Assembly (NCBI GenBank): GCA_021307315.1
Contig: JAJSPD010000008.1
Span: forward strand, 62,001 to 126,000
Length of the DNA stretch: 64,000 nt
Source: Bisporella sp. PMI_857
Taxonomy: Eukaryota > Ascomycota > Leotiomycetes > Helotiales > Helotiaceae
Direction of reading: 5' to 3'
This document shows positions 47,190 to 59,300 of this stretch, piece after piece. Under the pieces are notes generated by a model, which was not told where the DNA came from, did no database searches, and worked only from the letters and a program-made list of their open reading frames with translations. The position numbers were made by a program, and so were the translations under genes. Every line of letters begins with the position of its first letter. Positions within the stretch are counted from its first letter, which is position 1.

Positions 47190-49171
47190 ATTTAGAGCGC
47201 GCTGATAGGAAATAGGGAAGGGGTAGATGGCCGATGGAGCACATTTCAAATTCGGGTGGGAACACCCGCAAACAGAATCAATACTTATCGCGTATTGCCT
47301 GCGACAAGCTGGCAGGAGACTTGGGTTGTCTATGGGGCAGCGCTGGGGGCATGCGCGACTGATCTAGGAGTTTCAAGTGACTGAGCAGATGAAAGAGGAG
47401 GTTTATTCGATTCTGCGAATTCTCCAACCTGGACGCAGACAAAGGCTGAAGCGATAGAGAATCAGTTCGCCCTTAGCTTGAATACGCAGTTTGGATATGG
47501 CGGTGTGGGCAAGTACGGTAAGCAATGCGACACCACCTCATTTGAGTGGTCCTGACTTCATGCAGGTTTCGATACTGTCGGTTTGGGATATGATCCATCT
47601 CAAGGTCCAACATTACCTCAGCAGATCGTCTCAGAGATTGTCTCACAGAGGTGGTAGTTCGGTCTTTTGGGATTGAGTTTCGAGCCAACAAATTTCACGA
47701 CCTACACCAATAGTAACTCCAGTTTTTCCGACACATTGTTCACCAACGGATCCATCGCGAGTAAGACATAGAGTCATACAGCCGGAGCAGCGTACAGGTT
47801 AGGAGGAAAATTATTTGGGAGTCTAATATTTGGTGGTTATGATGCCTCTCGATTCGTACCCAACACGGTGCGGTTCAACATGAACGAGGATCGACAGTTC
47901 GATCTCACACTCAGTGCCCGGTCAATTGTCTCTACCGCCGTATCAGGAAAACAACTTTGATGTCTGAACCTATATTTGCTTTCATCGACTCGACACCTTC
48001 AGCTTTGGCTGCCAAAGATTGTATGTGAAGAATTTGAGAAGGCATTTGGATCAGGCTCAGTAATATAACTGGCACTTATCTGCTGGATAAAGATACACAT
48101 GACAGGCTTGTAAATCTAAACTCGAGTATCGCTCTGACACTCGGGAACGACACAACTAGTGGTGAAACTGTAGACATAACTCTGCCGTACGCTGCTTTCG
48201 ACGTCAACATATCAGCGCCTCTCTATCCGAACAGCGCTTCATACTACTTCCCCATTATGCAAGCAGCAGATGGCAAAAGCTATAGGCTAGGACGCACATT
48301 TTTACAAGAGGCATACATCACGGCCAACTATCACATAGAGGCCTTCAACGTCTCTCAATGCATTTTTGACGATTCTGCCAGAGCTGAGGTTCTCATAATA
48401 CCCTCTGTAGCACCAGCGCCTCCCAAAACAATTACGGAGGCAATGGAAACGGCACTACCATACCTGGTAGCAACGGCTCTTCAGGAAATAAGCTCAATGG
48501 AGGTGCAATAGCAGGTATCGTAATTGCAGTGCTCGCCGTCATTGCAGTCGCTAGGTCCGTCATAGCATGTTTCTGGTTTGGCTGGCTCTGCTTCCCTGGA
48601 CCACTGCACAAGGACTCCCGGCCATCAACACCAGTCGCAGAAATCGATACAAGCAGACGCATCGAGCCAGCTGGGTTAAGCGTTTATGAATCACAAGCCT
48701 CTGCATATATATCTGAAGTATCAGGAAAAGACGCGAAAGTCGAGATTCAAGGAAACGCCATTATGCATCCCCAGGAGCTAGGAGCAGAAGGGCCTATGCC
48801 ACCAGGTACAATCCAAGTCAACGTGACAATGGCCCGAGCCATAGTTCGCGCGGGACCGCGACACTGGGGTGAGCTCCATGAGCCCCATCACCGAGCACCC
48901 GCAGAAGACGCCAATGGCAGAACTGGGAGCGCAGGAACGCGGGCTCGGATTCGGGACTACAAGTATGGGCGAGCGGGTGGAGCATGAGATTGTGGTCTGT
49001 CCAAATTCCCCGACGATTCCGCCAGATAGCATGATGGGCCGTGCCCGACCAGATATCACAGTCAGTAGCTCAACGATCAGAAATCCTAGCGAAGCGACGT
49101 GGAGTCCGACCACACCAGTGCACAGGAGTAGGATAAGGGGCAGCAGATTTGAGGAGAGGTTGGACACGTGA
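47190..49171 (+). CDS. Aspartic-protease-like (A1 fold) membrane protein, probable pseudoenzyme, frameshifted
   Basis: Seen: WSTFQIRVGTP, TYRVLPATSWQETWVV, GGLFDSANSPTW, GYGGVGKY, FDTVGLGYDPSQGPTLPQQI, LGLSFEPTNFTTY, GGKLFGSLIFGGYDASRF, FIDST, LWLPKIVCEEFEKAFG, LPYAAFDVNISAPL and LGRTFLQEAYITANY. These are the blocks of pepsin-like proteins. The first catalytic motif, normally DTGS, reads PATSW, so the first Asp is absent. The second, DST, is kept. After the fold come a linker, a transmembrane helix (GIVIAVLAVIAVARSVIAC) and a long cytoplasmic tail ending at 49171. I infer a cell-surface, probably non-proteolytic receptor-like protein. Frame breaks occur near 47380 (stop), 47650, 47980, 48480 and 48870. 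The signal peptide/start was not found, so the 5' limit is approximate. Confidence 0.6.
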
Positions 49172-49748
49172 AAAGTTATATGTATACAATATAGGTGTTT
49201 AGAGTTGGGCTGAATTGTATACGAGTACATGATGATGAGTATATGGAAGGCAATATACGTACGAGTAATGATATTGGAAACATAATGAAACATGAATAAA
49301 TCGCAAGACTAGGCGATGGGGTGCATGCTGAAATCAATGCGATCTGCCCGAATCACCCGTGGCCTCAAGGATGAAACAAATCACCTTTGTATACTTCGTC
49401 AATCATGTAGGAACCCGGCCACAAGAGAAAATACATCTAGAGCCGAGAACGTGGTACAATATAACATCCATGTCGAAACTTGACAGCGGCCATCACTTCC
49501 CTTCATGCTCAAGCAAGGTGACGCCCTGCTCCCGCAACAAGAAGCGCAACAAGACTGCCTCGGAACAGGGAATGATGCGAGAATTTCCAGTAGAGCATCC
49601 GTTTTTTTCAGTATATTCATTTATACTCTTCATGCAACCGGATTTTGCAGGCCGAAACAGCCCGGTATCTCGCGCTTGCGAGGCAGACCCCTGGAAGTGA
49701 AATTTTATGGGTTGCCGGTTAGACGTTTATCTGTGCAGATAATCTACG

Positions 49749-50250
49749 TTATGGCCGCGTTATCGGGATAGGAAGCTGAGGCTTCGAATGGATGTGGGAG
49801 GTTGGCATGCTCTCGAAGGGCTGATAAAGCTCGTGCGGCTCATTTGTCTTGGACAGATTTGGTGGATGTGGGAATTTTGAGGGCTGGGGGTTAGGATTCT
49901 GCGGTTTATGGGCTGCTTGGAAAAGTTCCTTGCACATTTCGTAGCCCTGCTGCTTCGGTTCCAACTTCAAGCTGGTAATTTCTTTGTACGGCCGATGAGA
50001 TGTACTCGAATCATATACGCAGGGGCGGGGAATAGCTGCGATCGATCAGGGACTTCGTGATGTTAATACCATACTCAACTGGGGCCTTCAACGTTTTGCG
50101 GAACGCTTTCTCAGACGTCGGATCGCGCGTGTCCAAGACGTGCTTGAACTTCTCAAGGCCGCCGAACTTCAATTGGAACAAGGAGAATCAATTCCAGATT
50201 GGAAATATAGTATAGGTTCATTGACTTACTTTTCCGGGGCTTGTTTGGGG
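49749..50250 (-). CDS. Hypothetical protein, C-terminal part
   Basis: Function not recognised. The minus strand reads FGGLEKFKHVLDTRDPTSEK, KTLKAPVEYGINITKSL and DRSYSPPLRI. After an apparent loss of two bases near 50015 (a TA unit) it continues YDSSTSHRPYKEITSLKLEP and a Pro/Asn-rich tail ending PIPITRP at 49749. The join across frames gives smooth protein, which supports a real gene. An intron with donor GTAAGT (near 50230) precedes FGGLEKF; upstream sequence has CSGVGCPKQAPEK, but I could not place a start. It is tail-to-tail with the protease-like gene. Confidence 0.4.
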
Positions 50251-51340
50251 CAACCTACGCCCGAACAGGCTTTACCTCTATTGTTACATTACTGATACAA
50301 ATCTTCGACATAATAGATGATTATCATACGCCAATTCTGACATGAAGAGAGTCTGGTTCTGTTCGGAAAGGTAAGCAGAGATTCTTTAATGGTGAATTTA
50401 GGTGAGTCAAATAAACAAAAGTAAATCGAACGTAAAAGCGACTTTTTCCAGCTTTTTTGTCTACAACTGCTGTTAAGTTAGATAAAATTAAACATTAGTC
50501 AAAGATTTTTGAAGGCTATTTTAAATTCTTTTATTAACTGAAGCTGCTTTTTTTTCACTGTAGCGAACTTTATAATTTCAACTTTATTCCAAATATATTG
50601 CAACTACTTATTCACCTTTTTCTATAAAAGGCAGTACTTAAATGTATACAATATTTGTCACCTGCTTGTATACTTATTGTTGTCACCATTATTGTTTACT
50701 TCTTCTGTGGTAAAGACCCGTAAAAGCGGATTGAAGGGTCTCCAGCTCGTGCCTGATGCTGTCCCTGGTGCGATCCACATCCTTGTATCGACCGCACGAG
50801 TCATTGCATGTCTTTACGACGCTTGCGGAGTTATAAACGAAAGCCTACAGCAGCAGCTGACACGGAGTTCATTCTTGAATCGATCTGACAGAGACATGGA
50901 GGATTGCAAGACGGAGAAAGCAATCGAATGTTATTATATCTGAGACTGAGAGGTGCAAGGCGTTGACAGCAGGCTTCTGCTGACGAACCCAAAATTATAC
51001 TTGCCATTGGTATCATCGTATCAATCGCCCTCGTCCTCGATTCGCGCCTGCGAGTATTGACCACATCGCAGGCTATGCTGCCATTGCAGTGGACGATCTT
51101 CTTACATACAACATTTGCGAACTTGATGGCATGATAGTGGCAGAGCCATAAGTAAATATAGGTGAAGCATGTAAATAAAGACATCGGGTTCCAGGGACGA
51201 TGGAAGTGCGATGAGGTCGTTGGTAGATGGTTCCGGGTCTAACGCACTAGGGTCTTGGCCCCCGAGTTTTAGGGCTGACTCGTGCCCTGTGGTTTTGGCG
51301 GCTCAATGCAGCGGCTTGCTAGGACAGTACAGTACGGTAC

Positions 51341-51400
51341 GGTACAGTACTTGTCCGGGCGGTACAGTACTTGTCCAGGCGGTACAGTACTTGTCCAGGC
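51341..51400. repeat. 20-bp tandem repeat, 3 copies
   Basis: Three exactly abutting copies of GGTACAGTACTTGTCCRGGC (first copy G, the next two A at R). The 5' half GGTACAGTACT contains the palindromic core GTAC twice. It is preceded by irregular ACAGTAC/ACGGTAC units from about 51323 and followed by a partial copy (GGTA). Confidence 0.92.
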
Positions 51401-51500
51401 GGTAACTACAGCACATGGAGGGGGAGGCTACAGTACAGTCAGCGCGGACCAGGCTCCATTCCTCTTGCTACCCCAGCACTTGCCACGCAAACACATGCTC

Positions 51501-51536
51501 ACACATACACACACACACACACACACAAACACACAC
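51501..51536. repeat. CA dinucleotide microsatellite
   Basis: A (CA)n tract with two interruptions (CATAC and CAAAC), in non-coding DNA. Confidence 0.9.
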
Positions 51537-52229
51537 TTTCTTTCTCTCGTATCTGCAATTTCCACCGTCCATCTACAACTCAAGGATAGTGGATGTTGGC
51601 GAACTCTAGTTATTTCCCCAGCTTTTTCCCCAACTCATCCTCCACAAACAAAAGTATCGAAGCACATGGTTCTTGAAGACTTTCCTCGGTCCAATTGACA
51701 AAACCACAGGTATCGACCAGGATTCCCCGCCTCTCCCCATCTCTGTGCCCTCGTGTGCCTCGCATTACCAATAATCTCCTCCACAGTCATGCGGACGCTC
51801 TAACGACATTCCAGAAGGCTTTCGTCCGGTGCTAAACTACGTTCAGTCATAAAGGTGGATAGTTCGGACGACCATCCTGTGGCGCAATATATATGCGAGC
51901 AGGCAATTTTACTGCTTTCGGCCATTACGCACCCGATCGATCAAGGACACAGAGGCACGTCCGCTCTATCCGCCCCTCTTGACATGAGAAGAATCGAAAT
52001 AGATAATGCATCTGGGCATGGGATCCCACGCTATCGGTAGCCCTTAGCACGTTTCTGGGGCGTAGTCCCCTCCAAAATGAGTGAAGGTGTACCTGGGGTG
52101 ACAAGGTCAATAAATTACGGTGGGTTTTCTACTGTAAGTACAAAATAGCTTTGTTTTCTTCTTCTGCTTGTGGGTTCGTCTTGCTCTCTTTGTCTTTCTG
52201 TTGCATCTTTGCTTGCTCAAGTAAGGAAT

Positions 52230-54134
52230 ATGAAGCTCTCGTTATGCGTGGCGCTGACTACGGTGACGTCGTCGGCTTGGGCGGCTGTCCATGCCATTGA
52301 ACAAAGACAAGGAAATTGGACGGTTGGACAAGTGGTGCAGACCAGCAGTGGACCGGTAACAGGTCACGGCGCAAAGAATCACTCAGATGTGAGCGAGTAT
52401 TTGGGAATTCCATTCGGTCAAGCACCAATTGGGGATCTGCGATTCGCGGCACCCGTCAGATTCAATGGAACTGAACCTCTAAATGGCGCTTCATTTGTGA
52501 GCCCCAATGCCCACCCCTAGCATTCCTCTACTAACGCGTATGTAACAGGGACCCTCCTGCCCCGTTAAAGAAGGCGGTTCTGGTTATAACTTCACGACAG
52601 AAACTATAGCAAAGGCAAATGTGACCTTAGTTGGCCCTGATGTGCTTGGATCCTTCAGCAATAAGGATGCTACTTATAGTGAAGATTGTTTGTATCTGAA
52701 CGTTTGGACTAAACCGCAAGTTGGAGACGCGAAGAAGGCGGTTTTGGTTTGGGTTTATGGAGGAGGCTTCAGCGGCGGCTCCTCAACAGTATCAATATAC
52801 AATGGAGCAAATATCGTGGAGGAACAGGACGTTGTTCTGGTTACCCTCAAGTAAGGATTCCGTAGACCTCACTTCAGAGTGAGCTACAGTATTAGGATGA
52901 TTGGCTGATCTTAGACAGTTATCGATTGAGCATCCTCGGCTTCCCCGGCAACCCTGCAGGAGCAAACAATCTCGGTCTTCTGGATCAACGTCTTGCCGTC
53001 GAATGGGTACGCGACAACATTGAAAGCTTTGGCGGAGATCCAAGCAAAATAACACTCTTTGGCCAATCAGCTGGTGGTGCATCAGTTGATTTCTATTCCT
53101 ATGCTTGGAAAGATGATCCAATTGTCGCAGGAATCATCCCAGAATCAGGGAACGTATTTGGTTGGGCCCTTCCAAATACAAAGCAGGCTGCCAATTCAGC
53201 TTGGTTTACGGTCAGCGAGAGTCTCGGCTGTGGGAATGCATCTTCCGACGCGGCCCAGGTACTGTCATGTATGCGAACCAAGAACTCATCCGCCATCCTC
53301 AATGCGATCCCGACAGCAACCGCAACAGCTGGTATTTTGGGTTATTTCATTCCGACAATTGACGATACAGTGGTTTTCTCAAACTATTCGACTCGTGAAC
53401 CATCCAATATTCCAATGCTCGTTGGCAACAATGACTATGAGGTAGGGTATTGGCGCACCACATTTGCCCTCAGAGGCCTTATCTTCCCTGAAAAGTTCTG
53501 GAACCTATTTAATCTCCAACAGTTTACCTGCCCAACCGGACTTCGGGCGAATGCCTCCTACGCGGCGGATGTCCCAATATGGAGATACAGATACTTCGGA
53601 GTCTTCCCCAACCTCGCGCTCTCTTGGAATTCTGGAGCTTGGCATGCTGCTGAGGTCCCTATGCTCTTTAATACGGCACCTCTGGTTCCGAGCGCAACAA
53701 CTGAGCAGATCAGTATCGGTAAATACATGCGTGGTGCATGGGCTGCTTTCGCAAAAGATCCTGCCAACGGCCTCACAAATTATGAGGACGGGTGGCCAAG
53801 CTGGGATCCAACGAAAGACACTCTCATCAGATTGGCTTACAACAACCAAACGGGCACGAATCTCGCAAGCGGCTATCAGTATGATGGCTGGTGTTCATAT
53901 GTGAATGTGAGCTCGATAGATATTTCCCTATATCTCAATTACCCCGATATCAACCCAAGTGTTCCACCTGGAGGCCTGGCAGCCAACACCGGATCTCCAA
54001 ACAGCACCACTAGCAGCAGTCCAACCCAAACAGGGGCATCTCCCAGCTCATCAACGCCAGGGAGCGGTAACAGTCTCAAGAAGCCAGTCGCTTGGGTTTT
54101 GGTGGCAGCATTGTTGAGTGTCTGGTGTATGTAA
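52230..54134 (+). CDS. Type-B carboxylesterase/lipase, secreted and probably GPI-anchored, intact
   Basis: Exons 52230-52496, 52549-52850 and 52919-54134 splice cleanly to about 594 residues. The signal peptide is MKLSLCVALTTVTSSAWA. Family motifs: YLGIPFGQAP, SEDCLYLNVW, oxyanion-hole VYGGGFSGGSS, the nucleophile elbow GQSAGG (catalytic Ser), a catalytic-His region GAWHAAEVP, and N-glycosylation sequons. The C-terminus has a Ser/Thr/Pro-rich stalk, a small-residue site (GSGNS), and a hydrophobic tail (VAWVLVAALLSVWCM), the usual GPI-anchor signal. It hydrolyses esters at the cell surface; the natural substrate is unknown. The gene has no frameshift, unlike most in the window. Confidence 0.92.
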
Positions 54135-54722
54135 TGTGCATGAGTAGTGTATATAATATGTCTTAGCATAATGATATAAGAAATGATGAATTAATAATAA
54201 TGATCAGTCATTACACCAACACTTCTCCTACCGCCCAGAGCCTGAGTCCCCTCTAACTACCGCCGCCCACGGCCCCCCAGCTAGTATGTCTCCCGGAAAT
54301 TAGACATACACCTCTGTGAATCGCTAGCCCTATCCCAAATCGAGCTTTTCGAACATCGTATAATAACTCGCAAATAAGGTCAGGAAGAAATAAGATGAAT
54401 GAGCACGTGACGTAGTACAATCTGCTTATATAATATCCCTAAGAAGACTAGCGGCTTTTCGTCACAAGCCAGCATCAGACGGGATAGCTTCAGCCGTAGA
54501 CTACCACAACGCCTGACTAACTGTGAGGACTAAGCTTGAAGTCAAACGTATCTCGAAGCAGATATTGTCACTCAAGGTACTAGGCTAACTACGCTTCGGT
54601 ATTGGCAGTGCTTTAAGCCGGCACGGTGTAGGAGGAACGGTCACGTGTGGATCGCTACCAAGGACAATATAGCTGAAAGAGAGGTGAAACCTCCGAAAAG
54701 AGAAACCAGGTGTAGGGGAGGG
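54135..54722. other. Intergenic between esterase and BTB gene
   Basis: Short spacer with no supported gene; likely the BTB promoter. Confidence 0.5.
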
Positions 54723-56390
54723 ATGATGTCCATGAATGGAACTTTTAGTGGAAGCGGAGGAAAGGAAGAAGACAGGACGCCAACACCGATAGATGAAAAG
54801 CGCTCGACCGCGCCGCCAGGCATACTCCGCGACCCAGCCCTGTTACCTGCGCGGAAGCTGAACACTGATATTCCTCACATACTTCCCCACGAGAGAGTGT
54901 TCCCTATTCAAATAGGCCAAGAGCTCTTCCGATTGAGTGGCGCCAGTATTAGTTCTGATGGTTTGTGTTCTGGACCAAGAATTTATGTCTTAAGTACTGA
55001 CAAACCTAGAGCACCCTCATATTTCTCCGAGTTTTTCGGGGCTCAGCTGAGAGTAGCCAAAGAAAATGGCGATGACCCAAACGCAGTGCGGACGTTATAC
55101 ATCGATCGCGATCCCGTGACATTCAAGGACATCTCCCTCCATCTTCAAGGCTATCATGTATCGCCCAGAGATGGCTCCCATTTTGTCAAGCTTTTTGCGG
55201 ACGCCCAATTCTATTCACGTTCGTCTTTTCTCATCACTTCCTGCACTCCAACTGCTGACATACATGCCAGTCCCACGACTCATGTCTCAACTCTATGAAG
55301 ATAGAACCTTCATCTCCATCGGCAACCGGGACTTCCAGATTCCCCGTGACCTCTTCAACGATCCCGGAAACAGCCCTAACTACTTCACACTTGGCTTTGC
55401 CGTTTTCTTTACGACTCCGAATGACCTCTTTCCCGGTCTCAGCCGCGAAGGCCTTCTTCGCCCGCCATCTATCATGCCGCCTGCCGTGTCTGGCCGCTCC
55501 GCTGACACCTTTGCGGAGCTGATCCATCTTCTGCGTGGATATCCTCTGCATATTAAGAACGAAACTCACCGTGCGGAACTGCTAAGAGATTGTCGGTATT
55601 TTCATTTCAAAGGACTGGAGCAGAAAATCATTCGGCATCACATAGGCTTCAACCTTTCCCGGCAAAGATCAGAAATAACGCTTCGTCTGGAAGATGTGCG
55701 GCAATCAGGGATCTCCGTAGTCGGTGACCCGACAGCCTCAGCATCTGAAACTGCGGGCCCAGGCGGTTTGATAGGATGGGTGAACTACGCGCGACCCTTC
55801 GTAGACGACAAATCGTACGACCTTATACTAGAAATCGGTGATGAGTGCACAAAAATTCACCTGCACACAATGCGTGCTGAGTTCTTCGGCGAGGGCAAGA
55901 AGCGCATCTCTAGACTTTTTGAAGTCATAGCCACCAAACTGAACCTTCCTACTACTCAGCCATTGGGTCTTTTAATGCCCAGTGGCGGCGCGAGCAGCGC
56001 ACCGCCTAGCCCAGGAAATACGCCGATTAGCGAGGACCAAGTACGCATAGTCTTAGATCGGTCCTCGTACGTCTTATTAGATGGTAAAGAATGGTCTCAA
56101 GAAGGGATATACAAAATATAACAAAAGAGAACGACCATCTCTCACCAGGGTATATACCCAGCGGAACACATTCCGTCAGTGGTGGTGGGTATTCAATCAG
56201 TATCGAAGGCTCCGGGTCGGCGGGAAGCAGTCCCGAGAGTATAGCTCCGGTAAAGAAGAGGAGGAGAGGCGACATGTCCGGATTTGGAGAGGAGAGCTGG
56301 ATTGTTCGGACCGGACAATGGAGGTTGAGGGTACAGAATGGGCGGAGCGGAAGGAGGGGTGGAGTGTTTGCTCATCGCCGTGAAACTTGA
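54723..56390 (+). CDS. BTB/POZ (KCTD-like) domain protein, one frameshift
   Basis: The start is placed at the first ATG (54723). A low-complexity N-terminus leads to FPIQIGQELFRLSGASISSD, APSYFSEFF and LYIDRDPVTFKDISLHLQGY, the fungal version of a BTB/tetramerisation-type fold. A second BTB-like module starts RTFISIGNRDFQIPRDLF and contains FAELIHLLRGYPL and LLRDCRYFHFKGLEQKI. Intron 55219-55270 is clear; a further in-frame 45-51 nt intron is likely at about 54962-55012, because its removal restores the usual SSD-APSYFSEFF. After a one-base slip near 56100 the C-terminus continues to VKKRRRGD, ESWIVRTGQWRLRVQ and ends at 56390. Such proteins are thought to mediate protein contacts, possibly as ubiquitin-ligase adaptors; not shown here. 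Confidence 0.72.
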
Positions 56391-56866
56391 CGCGATGTCC
56401 GGAGAGCTAGGGCGGAATGCTAAAAGAATGTTTCTTGCATGATCTGCAAGGTTAATTTAATTGCCATACTTTAGCTATTGTAATCATGTATGTATACATT
56501 TCGGACGGAAAGCATAATATTCCATGTTCGCTGGGGCGCACCTGCTCAGTGTTCTCCACATTGGAAACATTCACTCTCAACCCGCCTCACAGCCTCACAA
56601 TACGAGATTTTCCTCACCAAATCGGCTCTCCTTCTAGACTGCTTGGTACTAAAATATTCATTTTTGTTTTGTTGCCTGTCTTCACAATATAATCTATTGC
56701 CGCAAGTTTTGGAATAACTTTGCTTACCAGCCAACTTTCTCTCAAGTGCAATTACAAACGCTTCTCAAGCGCATCAACCATTATACTATTTGTCTTAAAA
56801 CGTTTTAAATCAGATCCCCCTCACAGATCTCCACACCCGGCGAGTCTATATTCAAGACCCAGTAGC

Positions 56867-57717
56867 ATGACAGCCAATAGTCAACAAAGCAAAGGGTTAG
56901 GTGAGGGCTGGCAGTGTTTCCCAGCAGGCTGGGACAAAACACGGGTTCAATCTGCGTCCAAGGATGACATTCAAAAGCTCAAGAAAGCGCTTATTGATAT
57001 GAGCAATAAAGTGAAACAGCGTCTTCTCAGAAGTGCCGCCGAACTAGAGGACATAGACACGAAGATGAACTCTCGATGGCCTGTGCCAATGTCCATCCCG
57101 GGAACATACATTCCCCCAGCAACACCGGATTTCATCAAGTTAATTCAGCGTTTATGGCCTACCGGTCCGTGGGGTATACTTGTATATCGAAGCATTGGCT
57201 ACAGTGATGCGGTGAGCTGGAACAAGGAGATACAGCATCGATTGGAAGATTTGATAACGCGACCCTTTGCATGTTGCAGTCATTTCGAATCTGGTGCCAA
57301 GGAAGCAGCATCTAGATTCCGGCTTATATATGTTGAGTATGAAGACTTCGAAGCACATGCCGCCAATCCGTCCGCCGCAAACTGGATATCTAGGTGAGTA
57401 AAACCGATCTCAAAATGAGAAGCAAGAACTAAATTTTCATCGGGCATTATGGAAGAGTCAGCGTCCCGCTTTATGGCGACGGCTTTAACCATGGCTTTTG
57501 CCTTAACATCACGCGCGAGGTAGTAGAAAGCCTTCAAGGCCGTCCAGGAACACTCCCCTTCATCCAAGTAATAGAGGAGACCTCCACAGATCGCGCCATC
57601 GAGCGCCAGATCCGAGCTATCAAGAAACAGTATTATGCTCAGTTGCATCCTATAGACAGGCATCTCGCCTGGATAAGAAGTATACCCAAAGCCCGTTATG
57701 CTTCAATGTGGCCGTAA
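56867..57717 (+). CDS. Conserved fungal protein of unknown function, intact
   Basis: Exons 56867-57393 and 57456-57717, with a 62-nt intron (donor GTGAGT), give about 262 residues with no break. I recognise the pattern as a conserved ascomycete protein without an assigned role: GEGWQCFPAGWDKTRVQSAS, PRPW-type middle (RLWPTGPWGILVYRSIGYSD), FRLIYVEYEDFEAHAANPSA, then VSVPLYGDGFNHGFCLNITR and LPFIQVIEETSTDRAIERQ. No signal peptide or membrane segment is seen. It follows the BTB gene on the same strand. Confidence 0.7.
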
Positions 57718-58384
57718 GCCAGCTTTTCCTGGGTTTTTAATGCGGTCGTGGGTGAATTGGCGAGTGACGGCTTGTATGAGCTCGGCTGTGTAGGATAAAG
57801 GGGGGCGAGATTTGGATTTCGGAGACGACGACGTTGATGCGTGGGCGGAAAGAGGGAAGAAGGTTTTAGCGCAGCGAGCCCCTGAGCGTATAAAATAAGA
57901 TGGAAGGATAGATCTTGTGTTGCCTTATGGCTGGAGTACTTAGACGATATAATACTCTCGCCTTTCTGAAGAGTGAAAGTTCTGAACGTTAACAATAAAG
58001 TCTCAGAACCACAATTAGTTCTAGGGCATGATATCATCTATGCCACATTGCTTCGTTCCTTTCACTTGAGACTCTCTATGCATTTAGAATCTACTTCGAT
58101 CAAGATATTATCTACATGATTTCAGTGCTTTGAGAGTAGCCCATGCCAAGATCATAAATCTCGAAGCGAGTTTCCCCTGAATTGCGTCACCAATATACCA
58201 ACGACCTCAGAGAAATGAACGCCAATGTCTGTGTAAACACAATCATTCGGGTCTGTATCATCATCAATGGAGTCACCTCTGAGGAAGAGGCGGAGAATCA
58301 GCTTTGAGAAGGTCTCTAAGCCACCTCTCGGCCGAAAACCCAACCACCAAACCCAATATTGACGATCCCAACAAACACAAGAAC

Positions 58385-59300
58385 ATAAATTCGGAGTCAC
58401 TATCAAACCGGGAGTAAGGCTTCCAGAGCCCTCTCAAAGATTCGAGATCCTATCCCGGAACATCAACGGCATATCCTCGCTCCTGCAAAACAAGAAATAA
58501 CATCCCTCTCCCCCTCCCATCCCGCTCCTCAAAACCAGACACCATACTCCCTACGCGCAATCCTGAAACGCCACGCCTTTCCCCCAAATAATCTTCCTTC
58601 AGGAAGTCAAGATCTGCCAACCCGTCCTTGACCGCCTCTGGCGCCAGCCCACGATATAAAGCGTTCTTCTCGCCGCCGTAGGATAAGCACAACGCCCGCG
58701 GGTTCGGGGGGGGGGGAAGGTGTACGCCGTCCGCACGCTGATCCGGGCCGACGTCCCCTCCAAGCACGCAATGAGTGCGACGACCCGAGATGCGGCCTGG
58801 GATCTCGACAGCCGGGTACTGACCAGCGAGTTCCCGGCCTGGAAAGCGACCATCGCGAACGGGCGCTGGGTGAACGGCACGACCGGAAGCGGGAGTTCCC
58901 CTGGCTGATGCTTCGCGAGGTGCTCATGTACGCGCCGAGGAGGGGTGGGATGTGGTGCTGGAGGGCGATATGAACGTCGCCCGTACGCCGCTGGATGGCC
59001 ACCCAGGGACCCGCCTGCAGCAGGAACACGTGGGGAGCCGAGCTGATTTCGAGGCCAAATTTGTCTCCTCGCCGGCTGGGATGCGAGGCATCGACGCCTT
59101 TCGATACCTACGCCATGCCACGCGTGCCTACACCTATCATGGCGAACCCGCGTCCTCTGAGGCTGCGGCTGCGACCGTGTAGATCTGTAAGCCGCAGGCT
59201 GGCCGAGAGGGGTGCATTCGTAGGCGCTCAGATTTTCGAGAGTGTGATGGACAGAGGATGTAGAGATCACGTGCCGCTAGTGTTGTGCTTGATATTGGGA
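58385..59300 (+). pseudogene. DNase I-like endonuclease/exonuclease/phosphatase, decayed
   Basis: Seen across shifting plus-strand frames: FEILSRNINGISSLLQ (first EEP strand), IIFLQEVKI (Mg-binding QE), VYAVRTLIRADVPSKHA, AWDLDSRVL, FPAWKATIANGRWVNGT, then WDVVLEGDMNVARTPLDG (catalytic GDMN), SRADFEAKF and GIDAFRYLRHATRAYTYHG. The order matches the DNase I-like fold found in fungal stand-alone genes and in LINE retrotransposon endonucleases. No reverse transcriptase is nearby. The segment 58690-59200 is distinctly GC-rich compared with flanks and contains a run of eleven G (58706-58716). Many frame changes indicate a dead gene. Whether it came from a host gene or a retroelement is open. Confidence 0.6.
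58706..58716 (+). repeat. Poly-G run (11 G)
   Basis: Eleven consecutive G inside the DNase I-like pseudogene, a likely site of length error that by itself would break the frame. Confidence 0.85.

Larger units (their letters stand above)
50251..52229. other. Intergenic with AT-rich part and tandem repeats
   Basis: 50340-50680 is AT-rich and non-coding. 51300-51540 holds the 20-bp and CA repeats listed separately. The rest is probably the promoter of the carboxylesterase. No gene recognised. Confidence 0.5.

Noticed and set aside
51341..51400. CRISPR-like array
   Set aside because: Copies abut directly with no spacers and the host is a eukaryote.
58599..59270. Long minus-strand open frame (about 223 codons, Arg/Pro-rich)
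   Set aside because: It is antisense to the DNase I-like relic; the plus strand carries recognisable EEP motifs, and GC-rich DNA gives long spurious frames.
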